Below, piece by piece: positions 56,278 through 64,000 of a stretch of DNA of 64,000 nt. How positions within the stretch are numbered: position 1 is the first letter of the stretch; each line of letters begins with the position of its first letter. The notes below the pieces were generated by a model. The model was not told where the DNA came from. It was given only the letters and a program-made list of their open reading frames with translations, and made no database searches. The position numbers and the translations under genes are program-made. Location of the stretch: positions 1 to 64,000 of the forward strand of contig NZ_SPKJ01000008.1 of assembly GCF_009866965.1 (NCBI RefSeq). Reading direction: 5' to 3'. Source of the stretch: Propylenella binzhouense. GTDB taxonomy: Bacteria; Pseudomonadota; Alphaproteobacteria; Rhizobiales; Afifellaceae.

Positions 56278-57432
56278 TCAGCCCGGATTGGCGACCGGCC
56301 GTGCGCCGGCCGGCGCGGCCGCCTTGGGCGGCGCCTCGTGGGCGCGGCGCTCCTTGGCGTAGCGCACGAGCGCCGCGAAGCGGTAGATGCCGTGGACGAA
56401 CTTGCCGTAGGGCATGGTCACGAACAGGCTGAAGACGACGCCGAGATGGACCGCGAGCAGGATCCCCATGGCCGGGGTGGCGCGCAGCAGGAGAAGCAGC
56501 AGGCCCGTCAGCCCGGTCAGGAAGAGCATCGCGATGAAGGCGACGTCCATGCCGGTTTTCGTGTGGTCGACCATGGCCGGATCGCGGCGACGCTTCGCGA
56601 TGTAGAGGCCGATCGGACCAACCACGAGGCCGATGCCGCCGAGCGTCCCGAGGACGACCGGCAGGTCGTACCAGGGATAGGGGGCCTCGCGTCCGAGGAA
56701 ATAGTGGTAGAGCGTCGCGATGCAGGTCGACGCGAAGCACAGCATGAAGCCGTAGAACGTCGCGTGGTGGGCGTGCCGGCGCCCGTCCTTCGGGCGCGGA
56801 CTGTCGTTCATGCAGCCCATGCCGCCGCCGTCGAGATAGCGCAGGCTGGCGGCGTCCTTGACCGCCTGCCAGATCGATCCGCCGTCATCGAGCGGATGGC
56901 TCGGCTCGCCGATATCCCGCCAGAAGTTCCGGAAGCCCATGACGAGCGCGACGATCGCGTAGATGAAGGCGGCGCCGAAAATGGCCACCATCCAGTTGTG
57001 CGGCATCAGGCGGTAGAACGCGCCCGCTCCCGTCTGCGTGGCGAATACGACCGAAGGATCGTTCGCGGCGACGAAGCCGAGGATGAAGACGGCGACGCTC
57101 AGCGCCGCGATCAGGCTGATCGCGAGCCCGTTGCGCGCAAAGACGCCTGCGAATGCGCGCGGCCAGGCATAGGCCTGGTAGGTCTCGCCGCGGAGCTTGG
57201 CGAGGGTCTGCGGGACGTCGACGCTGAATTCGTGCGGCGGCGAGAACTGGCAGTCGTAGTAGCAGGCGCCGCAGGCATGGCAGAGATTCGCGAAATAGTT
57301 GAGGTCGCCCGGCGTGAACGCGCGGCGCATCTCCATCGCGGGAAAGACGGCGCACAGGCCTTCGCAATAGCGACAGGCATTGCAGATCGTCATGATCCGA
57401 TCCGCTTCCTGCTGCGTGTCAGTTGCGTACAT
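56278..57432 (-). CDS. tcuB: TcuB/CitB-type iron-sulfur membrane protein
   Basis: A 384-residue protein with two N-terminal 4Fe-4S motifs (CNACRYCEGLC and CHACGACYYDC), then about five or six transmembrane helices. In Salmonella TcuB re-oxidises the flavin of TcuA and passes electrons into the membrane. It overlaps tcuA by 14 bp, consistent with that partnership. Confidence 0.88.
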   Translation of the reverse strand: MYATDTQQEADRIMTICNACRYCEGLCAVFPAMEMRRAFTPGDLNYFANLCHACGACYYDCQFSPPHEFSVDVPQTLAKLRGETYQAYAWPRAFAGVFARNGLAISLIAALSVAVFILGFVAANDPSVVFATQTGAGAFYRLMPHNWMVAIFGAAFIYAIVALVMGFRNFWRDIGEPSHPLDDGGSIWQAVKDAASLRYLDGGGMGCMNDSPRPKDGRRHAHHATFYGFMLCFASTCIATLYHYFLGREAPYPWYDLPVVLGTLGGIGLVVGPIGLYIAKRRRDPAMVDHTKTGMDVAFIAMLFLTGLTGLLLLLLRATPAMGILLAVHLGVVFSLFVTMPYGKFVHGIYRFAALVRYAKERRAHEAPPKAAAPAGARPVANPG

Positions 57433-58858
57433 TGGCAGCCGCCTCTCGTCCCGCGATCCGTCCGAAGACGCCGCCGATGGTCATTCCGATGCCGGCGAGA
57501 TAGCCCTTTCCGAGCACGTTTCCGGCCATGATCTCGCCCGCGGCGAACATGTTCGCGGACGGCTTGCCGCCTTCCATGATGATGCGGGCCTCCCTGTTCA
57601 CGCGTGTCCCGAGATAGGTGAAGGTGATCCCCGGCCGAACCGGATAGGCGTAGAAGGGCGGCGTATCGATGCGCCGGGCCCAGTGCGACTTCGGGGGCGT
57701 CAGGCCCTCCGTCCGGCAGTCGTCCAGCACGGTGGAATCGAAGTTGCCGGAGCGCACGGCCGCATTGAACTCCGACACTGTTCTTTCAAGCTTCTGCGGG
57801 TCGAGGTTCAACTGCTGCGCAAGGCCCGCAAGCGTGTCTGCCTTGAGCGGCGGATAGACCGACGGCATGAAGGACGTGATGGATTTCTGGTCGATGAGGA
57901 TGTAGGCGATCTGGTCCGGCTGGCCGGCGACGAGGCGGCCCCAGATCGCGTAGCGCTTCGGCCAGAAATCCTCACCCTCGTCGTAGAACCGCTCGGCGTC
58001 GCGGTTGACCACGATGCCGAAGACGACGCAGTCGAGCCGGGTGACGATGCCGCCGTCGAACTTCGGCGAGCGCGCATCGATCGCCACCGCATGGCACTGC
58101 GTCGGGTCGCCGATCGGCTGGACACCGGCGTCGAGCAGCATCCTGAGGATCGAGCCGCGATTGTGGCGCGTGCCGCGTATGAGGAAATTGTCGGCGGGCG
58201 GGCCCCAATATTCCCGGAGCCATTCGAGGTTCGATTCGAAGCCGCCGGCGGCGGCGACCAGCGCGCCGCCCCGGACGACGAATTCGCGCTCGCCGATGCG
58301 GACCGTCGCCGACAGGAAGGCGCCGTCCTCGATCGCGAGCGCCACCACCGGCGCATCGTAGAAGATCTCGACCCCGAGATCCTCCGCCGTCCGGTAGAGC
58401 GCGTTCAGCATCGAGCGCCCGCCGCCGAGAAAGAACGCATTGGTGCGGCCGAGGCTGAGGGTGCCGCCCAAGGACGGCTGGAACCGGACGCCCTGGTTCG
58501 TGTGGAAGTCCCAGAGCTCCTTCGACTGCGCGATCGTGTAGCGCGCCAGCTCCTCGTCGGTCTGGCCGCCCGTGACGCGCAGCAGGTCGTCCCAGAATTC
58601 GTCCTCGTGATAGGGGCCGGTCAGAACCTCGTTCGGCTCGTCATGCGCCACGCGCATGTTGCGCGTGTGCCGCGTATTGCCGCCGCGGTAGAATTTCGGC
58701 GCGGCCTCGAAGACGACGACGGACCGGCCCGCCCGCCGCGCATTGTTGGCCGCGCAGAGAGCGGCGTTTCCGCCGCCGATCACGACCACGTCGTAATGTT
58801 CCGCGGGGCGCGCCGCTTCCCCGGGCGGAGCTGGATTCGGATCTGACGCCATGTTCAT
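57419..58858 (-). CDS. tcuA: FAD-dependent tricarballylate dehydrogenase, TcuA-like
   Basis: A 479-residue flavoprotein of the succinate dehydrogenase / fumarate reductase family. FAD loop VVVIGGGNAALCAANNARRAGRSVVVFE (about 24-51), GGNTRHTRNMR, VAAAGGFESN, and the C-terminal GEIMAGNVLGKGYLAGIGMTIGGVFGRIAG. TcuA oxidises tricarballylate to cis-aconitate; the actual substrate here may be a relative. The ATG at 58858 gives the FAD loop its normal distance from the N-terminus; an open frame further upstream is discarded. Confidence 0.85.
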   Translation of the reverse strand: MNMASDPNPAPPGEAARPAEHYDVVVIGGGNAALCAANNARRAGRSVVVFEAAPKFYRGGNTRHTRNMRVAHDEPNEVLTGPYHEDEFWDDLLRVTGGQTDEELARYTIAQSKELWDFHTNQGVRFQPSLGGTLSLGRTNAFFLGGGRSMLNALYRTAEDLGVEIFYDAPVVALAIEDGAFLSATVRIGEREFVVRGGALVAAAGGFESNLEWLREYWGPPADNFLIRGTRHNRGSILRMLLDAGVQPIGDPTQCHAVAIDARSPKFDGGIVTRLDCVVFGIVVNRDAERFYDEGEDFWPKRYAIWGRLVAGQPDQIAYILIDQKSITSFMPSVYPPLKADTLAGLAQQLNLDPQKLERTVSEFNAAVRSGNFDSTVLDDCRTEGLTPPKSHWARRIDTPPFYAYPVRPGITFTYLGTRVNREARIIMEGGKPSANMFAAGEIMAGNVLGKGYLAGIGMTIGGVFGRIAGREAAANVRN

Positions 58859-59187
58859 CGCACATTTCCGTATACAACAGGATACATGATTGCAAGGAGG
58901 CTGTGCGCGTCGCGCCGGGCGCTCCGCGGCAGGCGGGCATCCGGCCTGCAACCGCGCCGCACAGCCCCGAAGCCTGCCTTCGCTCCGCATCGGCCATACC
59001 TGGAAATACAATTGCATACGAACGGCGGGACTTCCCCTCATCCTTCTGTATAATCCCCCGTACGTTGCAGTTGCCGGTTGCGAGCGGCATGGTGCGGCAC
59101 CACGGCCAGGGAGGAGAGGCCGGCGACCGGGCCTCCCCGTCCGCCGCGATTCGGCCCGGCGCCGGATCGGAAGCAGCAGGAGTGATG
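58859..59187. promoter_or_regulatory. Divergent control region, tcuA / GntR gene
   Basis: No gene in this 329-bp stretch. It carries a GTATAC palindrome at 58870-58875, just before tcuA, with a second half GATAC at 58881-58885, a GCATAC at 59014-59019, and a perfect TATAAT at 59049-59054 that could be the -10 of the GntR gene (no good -35). The segment 59000-59065 is AT-richer than its surroundings. Confidence 0.5.
58868..58885 (-). promoter_or_regulatory. Candidate GntR operator before tcuA
   Basis: The palindrome GTATAC at 58870-58875, inside CCGTATACAA, stands 12 bp upstream of the tcuA start codon with a GATAC half-site following. FCD-type GntR regulators often recognise TTGTATACAA-like dyads. 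A second copy, CGTATACG, precedes the crotonase operon. Confidence 0.5.
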
Positions 59188-59886
59188 ATGGCGGACGCAA
59201 CGGACCCGATCCGGAACATGCCCTCAGCCTCGGGCGAACCGCACGGCGGATCCAAGACGTCCCGCGCCCAGTGGGTGTACGAATCGCTCCGGAACGGCAT
59301 CCAGCTCGGGCGATACGGTCGCGGCGAACGCATCCGCGAGGAGGAGATCGCGCGTGCGCTGGGCGTCAGCCGCACCCCGGTCCGCGAGGCGATCTCGCGT
59401 CTTCAGGCGCGCGGGCTCCTCGAAATGGCGCCCGGCGGCCTGGTGGTGGCGACCCTCAGCCGGCCCCAGACGATCGAGCTCTACGCCATGCGCGAGATCC
59501 TCGAGGGTTCCGCGGCGCGGTTCGCCGCGCAGCATGCCTCGCCGAGCGAGATCGCGACGCTCCATCGGCTCGCCCAGGCGTTCGAGCGCGCGGCCGGCGA
59601 TGCCGACCGGCAGGCGCATTACAACCGGGAGTTCCACGGCGCCATCTACGAGGCGGCGCACAACCGCTATCTGATGCGGACCCTCGACGAGGTGCACGAT
59701 GCGATGGCGCTCCTGCCGAGCACGACCTTCACGGTGTCGGGGCGGCCGGAGCGGGCCGTCGCGGAGCATGCCGCCATCGTCGCGGCGATCGAGGCCCGGG
59801 ACGCGGACCGGGCCGAGCACGCGGCCCGCTCCCACATCCAGATGGCGCAGGAGGCGCGCCTCGGGATGATGTTCGACATCGGCTGA
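59188..59886 (+). CDS. GntR-family regulator with FCD domain
   Basis: A 232-residue regulator: winged helix (QWVYESLRNGIQLGRYGRGERIREEEIARALGVSRTPVREAISRLQARGLLEMAPGGLVVATL, about 28-90) and FCD ligand-binding domain with metal-site residues in REILEGSAARFAAQ and AEHAAIVAAIEARDADRAEHAARSHI. Two adjacent ATGs exist (59185, 59188); the GGAG at 59179-59182 favours the second. Probably senses a catabolic acid and controls tcuAB and the opposite operon. Confidence 0.9.
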   Translation: MADATDPIRNMPSASGEPHGGSKTSRAQWVYESLRNGIQLGRYGRGERIREEEIARALGVSRTPVREAISRLQARGLLEMAPGGLVVATLSRPQTIELYAMREILEGSAARFAAQHASPSEIATLHRLAQAFERAAGDADRQAHYNREFHGAIYEAAHNRYLMRTLDEVHDAMALLPSTTFTVSGRPERAVAEHAAIVAAIEARDADRAEHAARSHIQMAQEARLGMMFDIG

Positions 59887-59894
59887 CGCGGGCG

Positions 59895-59912
59895 GGCGGC
59901 CGAACGGCCGCC
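59895..59912. terminator. GC palindrome between convergent genes
   Basis: GGCGGCCG-AA-CGGCCGCC, a perfect 8-bp stem between the ends of the GntR gene and the aldolase gene. It lacks a T-run, so it would be a weak two-way terminator at best. Confidence 0.45.
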
Positions 59913-59914
59913 GA

Positions 59915-60718
59915 TCAGCCCTTCGCCTCGGCCGCCCGCCTCAGGTCCGAGACGCGGCGGCTCGCTTCCGCCATCAGGAAGGCGACATCCGTCTGCGTGG
60001 TGATGAAGCGGACGCCCTCATGGATGAGCCTGGTCTGGCGTCCGAGGTCGCGGTCGCCGCCGAGGCCGGCCCATTTGCCGTGCTTCCTGCAGGCCTCGAT
60101 GATCCGGCCGATGGCCGCCATGATCCTGGGCTCGCCGAAGGCGCCGGGCGTGCCCCACGCATTGAGGAGATCGTTGCAGCCGATATGGACGACGTCGACG
60201 CCCTCGACGGCCGCAATCGCCTCGACGTTCTCGAGCCCCTCCGGGGTCTCGATCATGCAGACCACGAGGGTGGTTTCGTTCAGGATCCGGATCGCCTCCG
60301 GAATCGGCTTCGGCTTGAAGTCGAAGATCGAATAGCCGCCCGCGACCGACCTCTTGCCGACCGGCGCGAACTTGCAGATCTGGACCGCCCGCCGCGCCTC
60401 TGCGGCGTTGTTCACGTCCGGGAAGACGACCCCCATGACGCCATTGTCGAGCAGGCGCGGGATCTCGGGATCCTCGAGGTTGCGCGCCCGGACGAGCGTG
60501 GCGATCCCGCAGCCGAGCGCCGCCTGCGCAATGTGCCCGATCGTCTCCGCCGAGAAGATGGCGTGCTGCCCGTCGACGAAGATGAAATCGTGCCCGCTCG
60601 CCTTGGCGATCCGTGCGATCTCGCCCGAGCGCGCGAGCCGCACCACCATTCCGAGGCCGACCTCGCCGGCACTCATTCGATCCCGGAGCGGGTTGCGGAT
60701 GTCCTGGGTCGCAGTCAT
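59915..60718 (-). CDS. HpcH/HpaI aldolase / citrate lyase-family protein
   Basis: A 267-residue TIM-barrel class II pyruvate-type aldolase. The catalytic His is in FIFVDGQHAIFS (HpaI has DGEHAPN), metal ligands in VVCMIETPEGLENV (Glu) and HIGCNDLL (Asp), and GGDRD near the end. It would split or join a 2-oxo-4-hydroxy acid. Third gene of the crotonase-Ldh-aldolase run, 25 bp after the Ldh gene. Substrate unknown. Confidence 0.85.
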   Translation of the reverse strand: MTATQDIRNPLRDRMSAGEVGLGMVVRLARSGEIARIAKASGHDFIFVDGQHAIFSAETIGHIAQAALGCGIATLVRARNLEDPEIPRLLDNGVMGVVFPDVNNAAEARRAVQICKFAPVGKRSVAGGYSIFDFKPKPIPEAIRILNETTLVVCMIETPEGLENVEAIAAVEGVDVVHIGCNDLLNAWGTPGAFGEPRIMAAIGRIIEACRKHGKWAGLGGDRDLGRQTRLIHEGVRFITTQTDVAFLMAEASRRVSDLRRAAEAKG

Positions 60719-60743
60719 GTCGTCGTCCTCCGGCCGGCCTCTG

Positions 60744-61850
60744 TCAGCTTCCTAACGGCTGCGACGCGACGGCGAGCAGCGGCACGCCGCGTCCCCGCGC
60801 ATCGGCCAGAAGCGGCTCGAGATCCTTCGCCTGGTAGGGGATCCCGGCTGCGAGCCGCCGCGCCTCCTGGCGCGCCTCGGGCTCGCCGGGCATCAGAATC
60901 TCGTCGAACCCCTCGGCCCTGGGGCAGGTCTTCACACGTTCGACGAGCACGTCCATGCGCGCGCGGAAATCCGCTGCCGACATGAAGAGATCCGGCCTGA
61001 TCGCCAAGAAGAAATGCCCGACATTCTGCGGTCGCGTGTAGTCCTTGTACTGGTCGGTGACGTCGCCCGCAAAGGCGGCGCCCGACAGCACCCCGCCCAT
61101 GATGTCCATCAGCATGGAGAGGCCGGATCCCTTCGGGCCGCCCATCGGCAGCACCACGCCCTGGAGCGCCTTGACCGGGTCGGTCGTCGGCTTGCCTTCC
61201 GCGTCGAGCGCGTAGCCGAGCGGGATCTGCTCCCCCATCCGCTGCGCGCGCCGGATCTTGCCGCGCGCGGCCACGCTCGGCGCCATGTCGAGAACGAAGG
61301 GTCCGCGCTCGCCGCCCGGTGCGCCGGCCGCGAACGGGCTCGTCCCGAGAAGCGCCTCCCGCCCACCCCAGGGCGGCATGGCGCGCGAGGCATTGGTGAA
61401 GACGAACGCGATGAAGCCCGCCTCCACCGCCTGCAGGACATAGCTCGCGGCCATGCCGAAATGCGTGCTGCGCATCGCCGACACCATCCCGATGCCGACC
61501 TCGCCCGCCATCGCCATGGCCTCCGCCATGGCGCGCGTGGCGATCACGAAGCCGAACCCGTCGCCGCCGTCGAGATGCGCGACAGCCGGCGTGACACGGC
61601 GGGGCCGGAGGTTCGGGCGCGGATTGACGAGCCCGCGCCGGACACGGTCGAGATAGCCGCCGAGCCGCGCGATCCCGTGCGTGTCGACGCCGCGGAGATC
61701 GGCGCGCACCAGGCATTCGGCGATGACCCGCGCGTCCTGCGGGGGGACCTCGTAGGTGGCGAGAAGCGCTGCAACGAAGCGGCGCGCCTCCTCCGCCTCC
61801 ACATGGACCGTGCCGCTCGCCGCGGCCGCGGCACTCTTCGCATCCTGCAT
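60744..61850 (-). CDS. Ldh-family (malate/L-sulfolactate-type) NAD(P)-dependent oxidoreductase
   Basis: A 368-residue member of the malate/L-lactate/ureidoglycolate dehydrogenase family, unrelated to classical Rossmann LDH. Motifs: RADLRGVDTHGIARLGGYLDRVRRGLVNPRP with catalytic His, MRSTHFGMAASYVLQAVEAGFIAFVFTNASRAMPPWGG and FVLDMAPSVAARGKIRRAQRMGEQIPLGYALD. The ATG at 61850 follows GGAAG at five bases; a TTG at 61862 is also possible. Oxidises or reduces a 2-hydroxy/2-oxo acid. Confidence 0.88.
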   Translation of the reverse strand: MQDAKSAAAAASGTVHVEAEEARRFVAALLATYEVPPQDARVIAECLVRADLRGVDTHGIARLGGYLDRVRRGLVNPRPNLRPRRVTPAVAHLDGGDGFGFVIATRAMAEAMAMAGEVGIGMVSAMRSTHFGMAASYVLQAVEAGFIAFVFTNASRAMPPWGGREALLGTSPFAAGAPGGERGPFVLDMAPSVAARGKIRRAQRMGEQIPLGYALDAEGKPTTDPVKALQGVVLPMGGPKGSGLSMLMDIMGGVLSGAAFAGDVTDQYKDYTRPQNVGHFFLAIRPDLFMSAADFRARMDVLVERVKTCPRAEGFDEILMPGEPEARQEARRLAAGIPYQAKDLEPLLADARGRGVPLLAVASQPLGS

Positions 61851-61892
61851 CGTCGCTTCCAACCCTGCTTCTTTTCGCGTCCCGCGGTGCAG

Positions 61893-62687
61893 CTAGCGCC
61901 CGGTGAAGACCGGCTTCCGCTTCTCGCGGAAGGCGCGGCGGCCCTCCGCATAGTCGGCGCTGTCGAGGCAGGCCGCGGCGAGCGCATCGAGACGCGTCAT
62001 GTCCCGTTCCTGCGGATCCTTCAGCGCGGCGTCGATGGTGAGCTTCGAGGCCTCCACGGTGAGCGGCGCGTTCTCCGAAATCGTCGTCGCCATCGCGCGC
62101 ACGGTCTCCTCGAGCGCGTCCACCGGGACCACGCGGTTCACGAGCCCGATCCGCCACGCCTCCGCGGCGTCGAGCCGGCGCGCGGTGAAGAGCATTTCCT
62201 TCGCATAGGCCGGCCCGACCAGCTCGGTGAGCATCTTCAGGTTCTCGATGCCGTAGCTCAGGCCGAGCCGTGCCGCGGGAATGCCGAACACGGAATCCTC
62301 CGATGCGATCCTGATGTCCGCGCGCATCGCGATGGCGAGCCCGCCGCCGAGGCAGAAGCCGCGGATCATGGCGACGAGCGGCTTGCGAAGCGCCGACATC
62401 CTCGCCCGCCCGCCCTCTGAGAGCTCCTTGTAGAGTTCGCCGGCGCTCGCATCCGCGCGCTTCTCGTCGAACTCGGTGACGTCCGCCCCTGCCGTGAACG
62501 CCCGCTCGCCGGCGCCCTTCATGACGACGACCCGCACCTCCGGGTCCGCATCGTAGGTCGCGAGCGCGGTCACGATGGCGCGCCACATCTCGAGCGAGAT
62601 CGCATTGCGGCGCTCCGGCCGGTTGAAGACGAGCCAGCCGATCCCGCCTTCCCTTTCGGCGAGCACCTTGTCCGTGCCGAGTTCCAT
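61893..62687 (-). CDS. Crotonase-fold protein without canonical catalytic glutamates
   Basis: A 264-residue enoyl-CoA hydratase/isomerase family protein. The fold motifs are intact: FNRPERRNAISLEMWRAI, the oxyanion loop AFTAGADVTEF, and GFCLGGGLAIAMRADIRIASEDSVFGIPAARLGL. In true hydratases the latter reads GGGcELA and FGxPE; here the two glutamates are Ala118 and Ala138. Simple hydration is therefore doubtful; isomerase, hydrolase or decarboxylase chemistry is possible. First gene of its operon. Confidence 0.85.
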   Translation of the reverse strand: MELGTDKVLAEREGGIGWLVFNRPERRNAISLEMWRAIVTALATYDADPEVRVVVMKGAGERAFTAGADVTEFDEKRADASAGELYKELSEGGRARMSALRKPLVAMIRGFCLGGGLAIAMRADIRIASEDSVFGIPAARLGLSYGIENLKMLTELVGPAYAKEMLFTARRLDAAEAWRIGLVNRVVPVDALEETVRAMATTISENAPLTVEASKLTIDAALKDPQERDMTRLDALAAACLDSADYAEGRRAFREKRKPVFTGR

Positions 62688-63030
62688 GCTTCCTCCGCCG
62701 GCGGCCGGAGCGGCCGCAGCCCATCGGCCCGTCCGGATCGTTCACCGCCCGTCTGGCTCTTGCCCGGACTTATTCGTATACGTCTGCATTCAGCATTGCA
62801 CGGGTGTCAAGGCGCCCGCGCCGGCCGTGCTGATGATGTCGCCTTCTTCGTGCTGAGCTCGCGCGCCGGCTCGGGCGTGCAGAGCTTCGGGATCGCGGTG
62901 CCCTTTTCAGCCTGCGCTCCGTCCGCACCGGGCGGAGCGCCTGAACGGAAGAAGGGCGGCCCCGCGGAGCCGACCTTCCCGAATTCGCACCGCGGACGGG
63001 CGGAGGCGACCGCGCCCGCCCGCTCGCCGG
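62688..63030. other. Intergenic region between the TctC gene and the crotonase operon
   Basis: No gene is seen in these 343 bp. It holds a CGTATACG palindrome at 62775-62782 and a GC hairpin (GCGCTCCG 62914-62921 with CGGAGCGC 62933-62940) downstream of the TctC gene, without a T-run. The part 62755-62800 is AT-richer and is the probable promoter of the crotonase operon. Confidence 0.6.
62775..62782 (-). promoter_or_regulatory. Candidate GntR operator before the crotonase operon
   Basis: CGTATACG, a perfect 8-bp palindrome 88 bp upstream of the crotonase gene start. It shares GTATAC with the site before tcuA, suggesting control by the GntR regulator encoded between the two operons. Confidence 0.45.
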
Positions 63031-64000
63031 TCAGAGCTTCACGTTGTAATTGTTGATCAGATAGTTGCGGAGCCACTCGCGGGCCTCGTCCGGCATGGTC
63101 GTGGCCACCTGGTAGAGCTTCTCCGCCGCCGCGCCGGTCGCCTGCTTGTACTCGCCGAGGATCTCGCCCTTGTTCGCCTGGAGCTCGGGATCGGCAACCG
63201 CCTGCTCGAAGGCCTTGGTATAGGCGTCCACGATGTCCTTCGGCGTCTTCTTCGGCAGCATGACGGGCTTCTGCGCTGCGAAGCCCGAGCCGAACACCGC
63301 CTTGTAGACGTCGAACTCGATGCCTTCCGGCTTCTTGCCGTGCATCATCTCGTAGGCCTCGACGAAATGCGGCAGATCCGGGAAGGTCGGATCGCGCGCG
63401 AACTCGCCGTTTTCGTCGAGGACGCCCCAGGAGAAGATCGGGACCGCCTTGCCGGCCTCGACCAGCGGAACCACGTTGGCGAGATAGGCGCCGGAGGTCT
63501 GGTAGTCGATCGTGGTCTCGCCGCGCTCGAAGGCGAGCCGGCCGTCGGCGCGGCCCGGCATGCCGAAGACGTAGCGGACGTTGAGCCCGAGCACCAGGAA
63601 GGCGATCATCGGCACGAGGTCGAGCGAGGTCGGGCCCTGGCTGCCGTAGATGAGCTCCTTGTCCTTGATCTTGTTGAGGTCGGCCGCGGACTTCACGCCG
63701 AGATCGGGCGGCAGGTAGCAGACGCCGCCGGTCGGCGAGACAAGCACCGGCGTGAAGTTCTTGTAGTCGTAGCGCACCCGCGGATCGCCGAGCAGATAGG
63801 GGAACTGCGTGGTCGCCGAGGTGACGATGATCATCTTGCCGTCCGGCCGGGCGCGCGCCGCGAACTCGTTGGTTCCGGTGATCGAGCCGCCGCCGGGAAT
63901 GTTCCGGACCACGATGTCCGGGTTTCCCGGAAGATACTTCTTCAGGAACGGAAGATAGAAGCGGGCGAGCACGCTGCTTCCGCCGCCTTCCGAGAAGGGG
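63031..64000 (-). CDS. TctC-family tricarboxylate-binding protein, 5' end outside window
   Basis: The C-terminal 323 or so residues of a periplasmic Bug/TctC receptor; the frame remains open to 64000, so the signal peptide and start are missing. Seen: PFSEGGGSSVLARFYLPFLKKYLPGNPDIVVRNIPGGGSITGTNEFAARARPDGKMIIV, the usual GG...ARxxxP start of the mature fold, and a Gly/Asp-rich ligand loop. Such proteins bind di- and tricarboxylates for a TctAB carrier, whose genes are not in the window. It supports tricarboxylate uptake feeding the adjacent enzymes. Confidence 0.85.
   Translation of the reverse strand, partial: PFSEGGGSSVLARFYLPFLKKYLPGNPDIVVRNIPGGGSITGTNEFAARARPDGKMIIVTSATTQFPYLLGDPRVRYDYKNFTPVLVSPTGGVCYLPPDLGVKSAADLNKIKDKELIYGSQGPTSLDLVPMIAFLVLGLNVRYVFGMPGRADGRLAFERGETTIDYQTSGAYLANVVPLVEAGKAVPIFSWGVLDENGEFARDPTFPDLPHFVEAYEMMHGKKPEGIEFDVYKAVFGSGFAAQKPVMLPKKTPKDIVDAYTKAFEQAVADPELQANKGEILGEYKQATGAAAEKLYQVATTMPDEAREWLRNYLINNYNVKL

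Noticed and set aside
58903-59187. Upstream start for the GntR regulator at 58903
   Set aside because: It would run through the divergent promoter region and add about 95 residues without family resemblance; a GGAG box precedes the ATG at 59188.
62914-62940. Rho-independent terminator after the TctC gene
   Set aside because: The 8-bp stem has an 11-base loop and is followed by an A-rich, not U-rich, stretch on the relevant strand; kept only as a remark in the intergenic entry.

Overview
The window reads as chromosomal DNA from a GC-rich alphaproteobacterium, most likely of the order Hyphomicrobiales (Rhizobiales). The argument is family content and gene order: FtcR/Rem-type flagellar regulator, FlaF/FlbT, MotC and MotE, DUF1217 and the rhizobial flagellar order ftcR-flgE-flgK-flgL-flaF-flbT-flgD-fliQ-flhA-fliR. 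The genus cannot be told from what is here. I saw no rRNA, tRNA, CRISPR array, insertion sequence or prophage.

Layout. (1) 1-7290, housekeeping: the 3' part of a PRC-barrel protein with a 14-residue tandem repeat, a UvrD/Rep-type helicase, a flavodoxin-fold quinone reductase, prmA, a small DUF1127 protein and an aminopeptidase P. (2) 7550-9622: a single RTX-type secreted protein interrupted by about 250 residues of tryptophan-rich repeats, the oddest object in the window. (3) 9759-20680, minus strand: the end of the division and cell-wall cluster, ddl-ftsQ-ftsA-ftsZ, then lpxC-bamD-recN-ligA. (4) 20891-22490, plus strand: a RirA-like Rrf2 regulator that has lost one of three cluster cysteines, an unknown membrane protein and a PilZ (c-di-GMP) protein. 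(5) 22477-56259: a nearly complete flagellar regulon, mostly minus strand, with DUF1217-flgF-fliI at its end on the plus strand. It holds the export apparatus (fliP, fliQ, fliR, flhA, flhB, fliH, fliI, fliJ), C-ring (fliG, fliM, fliN), MS ring (fliF), rod, hook, L and P rings, stators (motA, motB, motC, motE), one flagellin, and the FlaF/FlbT/FtcR control proteins. fliO, fliD, fliS, fliA and che genes were not seen. (6) 56278-64000: a tricarboxylate catabolism island with tcuA/tcuB-like genes, a GntR regulator, an HpcH/HpaI aldolase, an Ldh-family dehydrogenase, a crotonase-fold protein lacking both usual catalytic glutamates, and a TctC-type binding protein cut by the window end.

How they work together. 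The flagellar genes form about five tightly packed transcription units with many ATGA, GTGA and TGATG overlaps. A 15-bp element with one mismatch lies 48-49 bp upstream of both flgE and motA and is a candidate shared promoter or FtcR box. The catabolic island has a GTATAC palindrome upstream of both tcuA and the crotonase operon, suggesting one GntR regulon. In it a solute is bound by the TctC protein, oxidised by TcuA with electrons passed to TcuB, and the product processed by the aldolase, Ldh and crotonase enzymes; the substrate is unknown.
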